Source: Prorocentrum cordatum
Taxonomy: Eukaryota; Sar; Dinophyceae; Prorocentrales; Prorocentraceae
DNA length: 64,000 nt
Direction: 5' to 3'
Assembly (NCBI GenBank): GCA_963575745.1
Contig: CAUYUJ010004558.1
Location: forward strand, 823,347 to 887,346
In this document: piece by piece, positions 42,977-53,473 of the stretch
How the letters are laid out: the number at the start of each line of letters is the position of its first letter
Numbering within the stretch: the stretch's first letter is position 1
Made by a program: the position numbers and the translations under genes
The notes under the pieces: model-generated
What the model saw: the letters and a program-made list of their open reading frames with translations, nothing else
Databases searched by the model: none
Told to the model about the DNA's origin: nothing

Positions 42977-45767
42977 CAGCCCTCTGTGGGCGCCGTGGCG
43001 TCCCCCTGGCGCACGGCATGGCTTTCGGGGACTTCACCTGGTCGTGTGGAACGCCCGTGGCCTCCTCCACTCGGACGCGAGGCTGCGCAGACGCAAGTTG
43101 GCACTGCTCGCCACCTACATGAAGGTCAACGCCATCATCGCCGTACAGGAGGTCCACGGATCTGAGGACGCCCTCAGGATTTTTCTCCAGTCGCAGCCGC
43201 AGAAGTACCTGAGCTTCCTCTCGCCTGGCTCTTCCGCCGCCGTGGGCGGAGTCGCCTTTCTCGCCCCTCGATACGCCGACGAAGTTCCAAGGGCGGATGG
43301 ACCCAGAGCCGAATCTCTGGGAGACGGGAGCGAAGCGAGATGTGGAAGACCTCCCGTGCGTTCCTCGCCTCCAACTTCTTCTATGCCGGCGCAAGACACC
43401 TGGACAAGCACGCGAACCTCCTCCTCAACCACGACAGCAAGTTGCTCCGACACCTGGTCAAGTACACGACGTTCTCCCACGACATCCACGTCACAACCGA
43501 ACAACACCTGGTCAAGTACACGTAGCTCCACTTCTGCACTACCGGCCTACCGCTTCGACATAGTGGCGGACGGCCGCGCGGCGCTCCTCACGATCACCGA
43601 CAGCACGGGCAAGTACAGCATGCAGATTTTCAAAATCCACAACTACGACCTCAAGCCACACGAGTTCACCGCAGTCCAGCGCACCTGGTCCAGTGGCCTG
43701 GCGTGGGCGCGCTGTGACTCGTTACACCGCATCTTCCTGGGCGTCGGTGACTTCAACATAGCTGCCCGCCCGCCAGTCAGTCAACGAGCACCCACAGACA
43801 CCACAGCTTGGCGCCTCCGACCTGATCACCGTTACCAACTTCGGCAACCTGCGTGGCGCCGTCTATTCGCTGCAGCTCTGGAGGTGGAGTCTCAGTGGCC
43901 GACCCACTACGACAAGTCCAGCAAGCAGCTGTCCACGATCGACCGCATTTTCTTGGGCATCGACGCGCACGCCATGCTCTCGGTCTCGACGATCCTCACC
44001 ACAGCGAGGGACGCGATGGAGCTTTCCGAGGAGGGCATCAGCGACCACGCGCCCCTCGTCCTGCAGATCACCGCCGCACGCCATGTCCCACGAGACGAGC
44101 AGCCTATCCCGACGCACCTCTTCAACCACAGGAAGTACCCTGAGACCTACACGCTCGTGCTGGACCACTGCTCCTTGGCTGGGGAAACGGCGGAAGGCCG
44201 CTGGAGAGCAGCGAAGCAGTGCATGAAACTTGCAGCGCGACGTGTTCGTGATCACCAGCTGCGGACCAACTTCTCTCTACACGTCAAGGACTCCACGGTC
44301 GAGACCTCGCACATGGGCTTCAAGTCGGCGGCGAGAGCGGTCTGGCGACAGGACGCTGTCCTGGCAGGCAGGCTGCTCGAGTCCTGCCCTGTGCTGGCCG
44401 CCCACCTCCTCGTTACCGACGGCACGGTGCGCCTCGTGGACCCCCACAGCTTCGCCGCCAACTTCGACGCCATCGCCGAGCGGGTGCACCCCCTGCGCAG
44501 GCAGGCGGCGGAGGCAGCAGCTCGAACGGCCAACGTGCGCGACAGCGCAGCCTGGCGGAGGGTTGAGCGCAAGGCCGCCAGGCATGCGCAGCTCTGGGTC
44601 CCGTGGCGGCGACGCATGATCCTTTCGGGCCTGCGCGTGGACTCCGCACCGTGTGCCGCCAAGGACTCGAAGGTGGCCCAGCACGTGGTCTCCGATCCCG
44701 CGGGCATGAAGGCGACCGTAGCGAACTACTGGGGTGAGATCTTCGCGAAGGTGCCGAACTCTGAACAGCTCAAGGCCTTGGACGCTTTCCTGGACAAGCA
44801 CGCGCCAAGGAAGCCCGAGGTTGAACTCCCTCAACCAGCTCTACATGACTTAGAACGCGCGGCCAGAAGGGCCCCCCCGAGCGCTGCGGGACCAGATCAG
44901 TTGTCGTACGCAGCGTGGCGCCGCAGCCCTGGAGCCTTGCAGCATCTCCAGGGTCTCATGGAAGCCCTCTTCAACGACGGCGTGGCCCCGCTCGACCTCA
45001 ACTGGTCGATCTTCATCTGCGTGCCAAAGGGCACGGAGGAGGACGACGTCCCCGACTCCTGCACGCGCACGGCCTCCACGGTGCGCACCCTCTCCCTGAA
45101 GAACTGCGACGCCAAGCTGATTGCGGCCTGCGCAGATCGCGGGCTCCAGCCCATCGCCACATCATCTACCTCACCCGAGCAGAAGGGCTTCACTGCTGGG
45201 CGGCGCTTCGTCGACCACATCCCGTACCTGGACGCGGAATGCCGTCGGGAGGGCCTTCTTCCTGACGCGGCGACCCGCCGCCCCATGTTCCTGTCGTTCG
45301 ACTTCCGTCAGGCCTTCCCCTCACTCTTCAGGGAAGTCATCGAGAAGGTCCTCCCGCGCTACGGGGTCCCGCTGGGCTTCTGCAACGTGGTCGCGGCGCT
45401 CTACAGCAACTGCCTCGCCTTCAGCTCCTTCCGCGCCGAGGGCACCAGCGCGGAGTTCGAGCCGCTGTTCGCGCTCCTGTGCGGCATCATGCAAGGATGC
45501 CCGCTCTCTGGCACGGTCTGGTGCTTGGCCATGGACACGCCCATCCGCGCGCTGCTGGTTGCGATTGCTGAGCATGGGTTCCTCACGGCTTGCGCCGACG
45601 ACCTCGGGATGCTGATCAAGAACGCGGTCGCCCTCCCCAGCATCGACTCCACCTTCGTCTCCATTGAGTTTGCCTTCAACCTGCAGCTGGCGCTGCACAA
45701 GTGCGTGCTGGTGCCGCTGTGGGAGGAGCTCTCCTCCTCCGCCTCTACATACTCCTCCTGGCGCTGA
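42972..45767 (+). pseudogene. LINE-A ORF2: APE-type endonuclease + reverse transcriptase, truncated
   Basis: No ATG lies before the first catalytic motif, so translation probably enters by a +1 shift at the ORF1 stop. Endonuclease motifs: 'VVWNARG' (Asn 43050), 'AVQEVHG' (Glu 43149), 'GGVAFLAPR', 'GVGDFNIA' (Asp 43749, Asn 43755), 'STIDRIFLG' (~43935) and 'SDHAPL' (44040-44048). RT motifs: 'LSFDFRQAFPSLF' (Asp 45300), 'GIMQGCPLSGTVW' (~45483) and 'CADDLGML' (45594-45602), then 'LALHKCVLVPLW'. About 43290-43540 is Ser/Thr-rich with better-looking peptides in other frames and an 18-bp direct repeat (43451, 43505), suggesting an insertion. The last ~15 residues come from TCC repeat. It is non-functional as a full ORF2. 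Confidence 0.88.
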
Positions 45768-46312
45768 CGCTGTCGGCATGGTCGACTCCTCCTACTCCTC
45801 CTCTCCTCCTCCTCCTCCTCCTCCTCCTCCTCCTCCTCCTCCTCCTCCTCCTCCTCCTCCTGCTCCTCCTCCCTCCTCCTCCTGCTCCTCCTCCTCCTGG
45901 TCCTCCTCCTCTCCCTCCTCCTGCTCTGCTCCTCCTCCTCCTCCTTCTCCTCCTCCTCCTCCTTCTCCTCCGCCTCCTCCTCTTCTCCTCTCCTCCTCCT
46001 CCTCCTCCTCCTCCTCCTCCTCCTCCTCCTCCTCCTCCTCCTCCTCCTCCTCCTCGTCTCCTCCCCCTCCTCCTCCCCTCCTCCTCCTCCTCTTCTTCAT
46101 CCCCCCTCTCCTCGTCATCCTCCTCCTCCTCCTCCTCCTCCTCCTCCTCCTCCTCCTCCTCCTCCTCCTCCTCCTCCTCCTCCTCCTCCTCCTCCTCCTC
46201 CCCCTTCTCTTCCTCCTCCTCCTTCTCTTCCTTCTCCTCCTCCTCCTCCTCATCATCATCCTTCTTATCTCCCTCCTCCTCCTCCTCCTGCTCCTCCTCA
46301 TCTTTTCAGATT
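45728..46312. repeat. (TCC)n tract at the 3' end of LINE-A
   Basis: About 585 bp of CTC/TCC repeat with CTTCTC variants. The transition from RT coding to repeat passes through 'gagctctcctcctccgcctc', so part of the junction could be native coding sequence that resembles the repeat. Confidence 0.95.
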
Positions 46313-46435
46313 TTCTCCCCTATCCGCCGTGCCTCCTTCCCCTGCCTCCCTCTTCTTTCCACGGTGGGGGCTGACTGCTTAGCTTCAGACCTGAACCCGC
46401 TTTGGTTAAGTTGGTGGAAGCGATGCCCTAGCAGC

Positions 46436-46579
46436 ATGGCGGCCGGCGACAAGCGAGCGCGGCGCAGCGACGTGTTTTTCTTGGAGCGCTTCTCTTCCCC
46501 CACGGTGTGGATGGTGGACTGCGCCCCCTTGCCCCCGAGGGAGATTGCTTGTCCTGAGAATATCGTCCAGCCAATGTGA
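46436..46579 (+). CDS. Short ORF after TCC tract (doubtful)
   Basis: 47 residues from ATG 46436 ('MAAGDKRARRSDVFFLERF...') to TGA 46577. It could be a first exon lying downstream of a pyrimidine tract, or chance. No homology recognised. Confidence 0.18.
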   Translation: MAAGDKRARRSDVFFLERFSSPTVWMVDCAPLPPREIACPENIVQPM

Positions 46580-47255
46580 GAATCAGGCACACACGTCTGA
46601 TAGATCTACGTTGGGGACGCAGTTTGGCCTGCACGCACTTCACAGCGCAGAAATAGCAAGGTGATGGCGCTGTGAGGACGCCTCGTGTAGTACGTTGCCG
46701 CTTTGCTGCACAGCTGAAACAATGTGGTGCGACATGCGTTGCTTACTTCCTCTGATGGTTCCTCTTCTGCTTGCGACCGCACTACTAGACAGTAGGATTT
46801 CCCTGCCAGGGTGAGTGCCAGGCAGACCTCAGAACTCATGGTCTGGTCATGTTGGTTGCTGCAAGGTTCTTAGTGTGTGTTTTCCCTCCGTGGCGACTTG
46901 TTTCTGCTCCTCCTCCGATTACCACGACTGTTCTCCGTCAGTGATCACGGTGTCCTTTCGCGAGGGGGGTTCTTGTTGGAGGTTTTGTTGCGCTAGGGTG
47001 TTTCACACTTGGTTGGTGCGAGGAACGTCCTGCCTGAGCCCTTCCAAGGAGGAGTAGCAACAGCAGCAGGCGAAGGAGCAGCAGCTGGAGGAGAGGAGCC
47101 CCCGCACCGGCCTGATACAGCGCCTCGTGGGCGGTGGACGGTAGATCTAGAGCGAGCGTATACACAATGAGACTACACATGCGCACAATGACGCCAGGGG
47201 AGTGAGGGAGGGAGAAGGACGGTCAGAAGGAACAACAGTGAGGAAATCGTTGTCG

Positions 47256-47370
47256 AAGATGGCCCTGGAGCAAGATAGACAGACAGTGGCCACCCAGGGC
47301 TTCATGGATCACCTGGTTAAGCCGTTCTACGACCGCCTGGGCGACCTGACGGCCATAAACGCTGCAGGCA
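47256..47370 (+). CDS. Possible cyclic-nucleotide phosphodiesterase exon fragment
   Basis: The frame starting around 47256 reads 'KMALEQDRQTVATQGFMDHLVKPFYDRLGDL'. This resembles the last conserved helix of class I 3',5'-cyclic nucleotide phosphodiesterases (pattern S-Q-x-G-F-[IM]-D-x-[IV]-V-x-P-[LF]-[YW]-E). The metal-binding HD motifs are not found nearby, so it is at most one exon or a relic. It continues open to 47498, but the end is GGA-repeat derived. Confidence 0.3.
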
Positions 47371-47379
47371 GCGTGGCTG

Positions 47380-48126
47380 GTGGTGTCAACATCCAGTGCT
47401 GCTTGGGACCGGTTTTGTCTCTCTGGGTTGCGAGGAGGGACAGTAGCAAGGAGGGTGGAGGAGAAGGAGGAGGAGGAGGAGCAAGCCACAAGCGCTAGCA
47501 CATGCGATGGTCATGCCTTCGGCTCGCGGAAGGCATCTGGTTTGGCGGCATTTAGTCCCGATGAGGATCAGCGGGGTGGGGGCTTAGAAAAAAACAATTT
47601 CATCTTCCATTGCCTGCTCGTCCTGTAACGCTCGTGCCCGCCAGGTCGTTCCTTGCCCCTCCCCAGCCCTGTCCACGCCTTCCCTGGCACTCGTCTCCAC
47701 CGTCCGAGCCTTCCCTCCTCCCCCCTCTTCCCCCCTCCCTCCACATGCTGGCCTTGGCCCTCCCCCTGCCCTCCCCTCCCCAGGCCTCCCTCGACCCCCT
47801 TGTCGGTGCGCCGAGGCCCTGCTCACCCCGGAAGGCTGCCGCTGCCCGCACCTTCCGCCACCCCGCCTCCTGCTCGGGCCCAAGCTCCCTTGACACGCGG
47901 GGGGGTGGCGCAGAGGAAGACTCGGCAGCGGGGACTGGAGGGCAAGTTGTGCTCCCACCCCGAATCCTGAGCCCCGGAGGTCCGAAGGAAGTCCCAGGGG
48001 TCCCCAGAGGCATTTTGGATTCCGGGGCCCGACGAGGGCCGAAGGCGTCCAAAAAAGTTCCCCCCCCCTTCCCACCAGCCCTCGAGGGGTGCGGGCGAGG
48101 CTTGGCAAGGGTGGAGGGCTGCCTGC
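47380..48126. other. No gene seen
   Basis: Contains a short GGA patch (47452-47482) and C-rich DNA. Nothing recognisable otherwise. Confidence 0.4.
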
Positions 48127-48916
48127 CCCAGGAAGCTTGCGAAAGAACCTGAAGATGTGGGACGAGCATCCTCCTCCTCCTCCTCCTCCTCCTCCTCCTC
48201 TCCTCCTCCTCCTCCTCCTCCCTCCTCCTCCTCTCCTCCTCCTCCTGCTCCTCCTCCTCCTCCTCCTCCTCCTCCTCCTCCTCCTCCTCCTCCTCCTCCT
48301 CCTCCTCCTCCTCCTAGTCCTCCGCTTCCTCCTACTCGGAAGGTACGGTACGTCTCCCTGTCCTGCCTGTCTCGCCCCAGATCTTGCCTGCACCATCCGC
48401 TGCCATTTCCAGCCAGATCCGTGCCCGTGCCCGCCTTAGACGCGCGTTCACACACCACATTCCGCCGTCAGGAAGACCCGATCTTTTACATGTTCATCAC
48501 ATCCATTTCTCTGGTCTCCTCTTCCTCCTCCTCCTCCTCCTCCTCCTCCTCCTCCTCCTCCTCCTCCTCCTGCTCCTCCTCCTCCTCCTCCTCCTCCTCC
48601 TCCTCCTCCTCCTCCTCCTCCTCCTCCTCCTCCTCCTCCTCCTCCTCCTCCTCTCTCCTCCTCCTCCCTCCGCCTCCGCCTCCGCCCTCCCTCCTCCTCC
48701 TCCTCCTCCTCCTCCTCCTCCTCCTCCTCCTCCTCCCTCCTCCTCCTCCTCCTCCTCCTCCTCCTCCTCCTCCTCCTCCCTCCTCCTCCTCCTCCCTCCT
48801 CCTCCTCCTCCTCCTCCTCCTCCTCCTCCTCCTCCTCCTCCTCCTCCTCCTCCTCCCGTCGTCCTCCGTCATCCCTCAGGAAACTTGCGAAAGAACCTGA
48901 AGCTGTGGGACGAACG
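48127..48916. repeat. (TCC)n tracts bracketed by a ~42-bp direct repeat
   Basis: Direct repeats at 48127-48169 and 48874-48916 share 'cttgcgaaagaacctgaag', then 'tgtgggacga', with about four differences. Between them: (TCC)n 48170-48325, a ~195-bp non-repeat segment 48326-48520, and (TCC)n 48521-48856. The arrangement suggests duplication of a boundary or an insertion with flanking duplication. Confidence 0.8.
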
Positions 48917-49509
48917 GACGGAGCTGGAGCGTTCGGCGGACAGGCGCCGCGGGCTCTTTGCCGTCCTCGGTGTTCCCGGAGCCTCGCCCGTGCGGCGGTC
49001 GCGCTGGCGCTGCGCACACTCTCTCGGTTTTCCCGCCCCCTCGGCCCCCCACCCCACCAGACCTCTTCGCGGTGTGTAAAAATCACGGCGGGTGGATTTT
49101 CACAATATTTCGGCCTCTCGGGGCCCCCCGGGAACGGGTCCAGACTTCTGGGGGTCCACGTTGTTACAAAATCACGAAGTTGGCGGTCTGGGCCATGAGC
49201 ACCCCAGAAGGGCCGCATCGGACGGTCCCGCATGAGAGCGCGGGAGCGATACGTTAGAGCTTGGGTGAACGTATCCTGCCCTCGGCCGTCCTGCTTCTCG
49301 GGCCGCATCGGACGATACCGTATGAGAGCGCGGGAGCGATACTTTAGAGGGGTGAACGTATCCTGCCCTCGGCCGTCCTGCTTCTCGGAGGCGGTACGCG
49401 GTCGGAGACTGCGTGTCGACCAGCTGGACGCTCGCGACCGCCCGCTGAGGTGGAGAGTGCGCGCGGGAACGGATGCTCTTGGAGCTGGCTGAGGGGCTGA
49501 GGTGGCCTA
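48917..49509. repeat. Intergenic with an ~80-bp tandem duplication
   Basis: At about 49205-49290 and 49295-49385 the phrase 'gggccgcatcggacg.t.ccg.atgagagcgcgggagcgata' recurs, followed by 'gtgaacgtatcctgccctcgg' and 'ccgtcctgcttctcgg'. A copy of the dispersed 'cggcctctcggggccccc' motif is at 49095-49160. No gene. Confidence 0.7.
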
Positions 49510-49680
49510 CAGTCAACCCGCATAGTAAGGATGGGCGACTTTGCAAGGTTACTCTTGCATCCTTTCCCTTCGGCCCATCCCTGGCCGCGTTCCCTGGCCG
49601 CGCACCGCTCGCGAAGTGCCGACATGGCCTTCCAAGGACCTTGTATCCCCATCGTGCGTCCTTACTATACGGGTTGACTG
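49510..49680. mobile_element. Tc1/mariner-type MITE, family 1, copy b
   Basis: 171 bp flanked by TA at 49508-49509 and 49681-49682. The terminal inverted repeats are almost perfect over ~23 bp, beginning CAGTCAACCCGCATAGTAAG on the left and CAGTCAACCCGTATAGTAAG on the right (complement). It is colinear with 14950-15121. No coding capacity. High arm identity suggests it is younger than copy a. Confidence 0.88.
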
Positions 49681-49682
49681 TA

Positions 49683-51437
49683 GCGCTGGCTCGGGCCAGC
49701 AGAAGTGGGGGAGAGATAGGGGCCCCGTCGTCGCCACGGCTGGACGGGGCTCGAAGAACTATTCAGATTCGACCCCGGAAGGAGTCCCAGGATGGATGTT
49801 GAGCGGATCTGCCTCTGTCCCCTTGACCGATTTCCCGGGGGGTCATCCAGCACAGACCCGTGGGCCGCTTCCGAAAATGGACCCTCGACGTCGGCGGCGA
49901 GAACGGGCGTTACGAGGGCATTCGGCTAGATCCAGGACCACAGGTCTGTCCGAAAATGGCACGTTCCCCCCAGACGCCGGCGCCGGCATCCCGAGCATGT
50001 CGTGGTTCGGGCAAAATTCCAAGTAGCACCCATGAGCACATGGCACCTTGTTGTTGGCTCTTCAGGATAACTTGATCCAGTGTGTATATATATATATATG
50101 TGTATGTGGTCTTCGGGTGGCTTCTTGCGCCCATCCTGGGGCCATGGGCAGGTGGACGTAAACGCGACTTGAAATTGCGCAGAGAACGGGATGGCTTGAG
50201 GTTCCAGCTAGCTCATCCGAGCTGGAGGCTTGGACGGCAGGCTGCATGTCGTATTTCAGACGGCACAGCGGCGTCTATCGCCAGCATTGTCGGGTAGTCC
50301 GAGCAGGACTGTGCCCCGATTGCCGAGAAAGAGAGAGAGAGAGAGAGCGCAAGACCATGCCGAATCAGAGGATCCCCGCCGAGCACGACTGGCGGACGGC
50401 GCTGCAAGGGTGTGAAGAAAAAATCCAGGCCAGAGGACATGCATCTGAATAATGTGCACGAGCGCGGCACGCAATAAGAGGACCTCCCTCTGGGAGTCGC
50501 GCGGCAGCATCGACCCAGGCCACACGCGGATTGGTGGCCGTGGAAGTAGCCAGATCACCCGCGGGGGCGTGAAGATGACCGCGCTTTGCACACCGCGATC
50601 TGGGCCAGAGCGGCTGCCCTTCTCCGGGAGCGCGTCTCGAGGGCGCGAGGGTGCGAAGAGAATCGCGCGTCGCGCATCGCTGGGCGCCGCTGTCCAGAGC
50701 TGGGTGCCCCAGGAGAAGACGGAAGAGGCAGGGCGAGCGAGAGCCCGGCCGCGGCGGCTGTCCTTCCAGCTGCCCGCGCAGATGCCCCTCGCGTGCACCC
50801 GGGGAGCCCCCAGGCGCGCGGCCCACGCCCCACGACGAGCGAGCGAGAGAGGGCGCGGAGCCAGAGCACGAGGCCGTGCCGCCAGGCTGGCGGTGCAGAG
50901 CCCGCGACGGAGGACCAGCGCGCAGCCCACTCGCGCAGGCGCACGCAGCAGGACACTCGGCGCCGCCCGCGGAGCGGGGCGCCGCTGGCCCACGGGGCGG
51001 CCGCACGGAGCACGCGCAAAGCACAGGAGCACCGCGTCTCGACTGGCAGCGACCTCTCGAAGGACCAAAGGGAGGCCCACAGGGTCGGGGCCGAGGCAGA
51101 AGATCGAGGTCGGTTGGGGGAGGGTACCCTAATGATCTTCGTGCTTTTGTGTTGGGTGTTCTTGTGCATCCTGGGGGAGGGCACCCTCGAATGTTCTTCG
51201 GTTTGGCCAGTGGAGAGCCTCGTGCTCTTAAAGGATGTCAGTATGTCCTAGGTCCGACCGTACAGAGACATGAACTTTCAGAGCTCGGCGCGGAGTTCTC
51301 GGGTCTGCGCGCTGGGCCCCCCGGGCGGCGCTTCTGGCGCCAGAGCGCGCCAGGGACGGGGGTTCAGCGTCGATCTAAGAAATCCGCGCGGACCTCTGAG
51401 AAAGTATGGTTGTGCAGCTGAGTGTTCCTTCAGACGT
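49683..51437. other. No convincing gene
   Basis: A short (TA)n is at 50085-50100 and (GA)n at 50329-50347. 50560-51130 is very GC-rich with open frames on both strands but only Arg/Ala-rich translation. Nothing recognised. Confidence 0.4.
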
Positions 51438-51606
51438 CAGTCGCCGCCCATCCTGAGGACGAGGTGGTTTTCCGAAAAGCGTCATTGTGTCCTAGCCCTC
51501 TCGGCCCATCCTTGGCCAATTTCGTTGGCCAGCCCCTGTGGGTTGCAGCTGGGACGCCCCCGGGTCTCGCACCCTCACCTCGTATCCTCAGAATGCGCGG
51601 CGATGG
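51438..51606. mobile_element. MITE-like element related to family 1
   Basis: About 169 bp with inverted ends: left CGCCGCCCATCCTGAGGACG, right (complement) CGCCGCGCATTCTGAGGATA, both continuing into GAGGTG. The interior shares 'cggcccatccttggccaatttcgttggcc' type sequence with 14950-15121 and 49510-49680, but the termini differ and no TA duplication is visible. Confidence 0.55.
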
Positions 51607-53160
51607 TGGCGAGATGGCAGGGACAGAGGCCCTCAGGGAGAGAGGAGGGGGAGGAGCAGGAAGATGTGGTTCGGGTCGCCAGAATTGAAAACCCAGTCGC
51701 GCGTGCACGGCTGGAGGTTCCGTTCACGATGGCAGACTCACGATGGCAGACGTTGTAGCGGTGGAGTTGCTGAGCGATTGCTTCTATTGACTGCCGAGCG
51801 AGGTCGCTCCTTGGGCGCCTCTCGAAGTCATTCGTGGCGGCCTCTCAGCATCTCCGATTGAGCGGCACGATCGTTTTCCTTCACGCTTCTGTGGCTTCAT
51901 CTCCTCCACTCCCGCTTGGTTGTACTTCTGTGGGTGTCTTCTTCGCCTCATGCGTTTGGCCGAAGCAAAGAGTTGTGGGCTGGCACGACAGACCCATCTG
52001 CAGTTGCCACTGAGATTGGCTTTGCGCTGAGCGGGGGGGACCTATTTAGCAAGTTGCTCAGTCAAGCTTAGATATAGAATAGTTGCTTAGTAGCGTTTCG
52101 AACATATCCGCGAGCGCCTGAACCATAACCATGATGAACGACGAGTACATGATCACCCCAGAGCCAGGGTGATAAACGGTCAGATGTTTGTATTATATAC
52201 ACTATATACACATATGGTTGCCACCTGCTTGACATCCTATTGCTCTTCTACTCTCTTTCGATGCGTCTCATCCTTCCATTGCCCCCCCACGACTCCCGAC
52301 CTCCCACACCCTCCCCCCTGTTTGGCATGATCAGCACACGTTCCACATCCCCCGAGTCATCTGAAAGGAATCAGCCATGGCCGCCGTACATCGAATTTGT
52401 CTTATCGAAGTCGGGTCACCCAGACGTTTATGGCCAGGTGCCGCCAACCAGGTGGGGGAGAAAGGAGCGTGCACACCATGAGTGCGGGGCGCCAGGATGG
52501 GACGGGTGCAGATTCGCCTCCCCCCCCTCCCCCCGGATGAACGTTCCCTTCAGGCAGCCGGGCACGAGGAAGTCAGACGGCGATTCCCGAGTGGACGACT
52601 GGGCGGCCGACGACAGCGCCCTCACAAAGCACAGCCGCAGGCCTGTCGCCCTGCTCGTCTCGATCCTTCTCTGCTGCGGCTCGGCCAGCCCCTGGGCGAA
52701 AACCATGCGGCTCGACCCTGCTGGGCTCTCACGGCCTGGCCCAGCCGCGCGACGGAGGGCTCCATCCGATCGGGCTCTCCGTGGCGGCCATGTCTTAACC
52801 TGGCCGCATCACAGGGCCAGTCGGAAGGGCCCGGCCTGACCAGCCCGGATTCGGCCCGCTCGTGCGGCCCAGCTCAGACTGCAGACGGCCAGCCCGAGAC
52901 GCTCCAAAGCAGAGGAGTCGACTCAGACACGGACGTGGCCCTGCCGTCGACGCGGCCCACCCCAGAGAGCGCCAGGACCGTCCAATACTCAGTACGTGTC
53001 GAGACGGAGCCCCCACAGCTGAGCCCTTCGGAGTCGCCTCGCCGCAGCCGCCCTGGGGTCACCCGCAGGAAAGCGGAGGCGACGTGAGGTCACCGCACCT
53101 CGCGGCCCCCGGGCTTCTTGAGCCGACTCCGGCAGGGACTCCCCCACCACGCACTTTAAG
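51607..53160. other. No gene seen
   Basis: AT-richer around 51870-52260, with a TATATA patch at 52192-52212, then GC-rich. No recognisable domain or repeat. Confidence 0.4.
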
Positions 53161-53294
53161 CCTCCTCCTCCCTTCTCCTCCTCCTCCTCCTCCTCCTCCT
53201 CCTCCTCCTCCTCCTCCTCCTCCTCCTCCTCCTCCTCCTCCTCCTCCTCCTCCTCCTCCCTTCCTCCTCCTCCCTTCTCCTCCCTCCTCCCTCT
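53161..53294. repeat. (TCC)n tract abutting LINE-B
   Basis: About 130 bp of TCC ending in TCCCTCTTC immediately before the SL. It is the 5' flank of LINE-B, as at LINE-A. Confidence 0.95.
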
Positions 53295-53316
53295 TCCGTA
53301 GCCATTTTGGCTCAAG
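53295..53316 (+). promoter_or_regulatory. Genomic spliced-leader exon copy (dinoSL) at LINE-B 5' end
   Basis: A perfect 22-position match to the dinoflagellate SL exon with T as the variable first base and the core GTAGCCATTTTGGCTCAAG. It is followed by GTTTTG, so a GT dinucleotide happens to follow the exon end as in an SL RNA gene. The downstream ORF1 shows it belongs to the LINE transcript. Confidence 0.94.
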
Positions 53317-53473
53317 GTTTTGATTCCCTCGGGGTCAGAAACGGAGACCTCTGATCCGAGGACAGCTTTCAGCAAGTGCGGCCTGTTCGCCCAGGTCAGG
53401 ACCGCCCGACACCCAGGTCGGGCCGCTTTTGCGAGCTCCAGCAGGAGCCCCTCTCGAGCGAGACGGCGCCACC

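Larger units (their letters stand above)
41385..45727 (+). mobile_element. LINE-A: SL-tagged non-LTR retrotransposon, 3'-truncated
   Basis: SL (41385-41406), 154-bp 5' UTR, ORF1 (41561-42976), and ORF2 with endonuclease and reverse transcriptase up to just past RT motif C/D. Sequence then dissolves into TCC at about 45728. Loss of the 3' end with an intact 5' end is the reverse of usual LINE truncation. The thumb, zinc knuckle and any RNase H are missing. Confidence 0.9.

Noticed and set aside
50452-51132. Arg/Ala-rich open frame at 50.5-51.1 kb as a gene
   Set aside because: At least four overlapping frames are equally open. There is no motif, no codon pattern distinct from its surroundings and no conserved-looking segment.
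53295-53330. An SL RNA gene (exon followed by GT)
   Set aside because: The exon leads into a 5' UTR and an intact ORF1 with good start context, and LINE-A has the same SL without GT. No snRNA-like structure is apparent, although folding was not computed.
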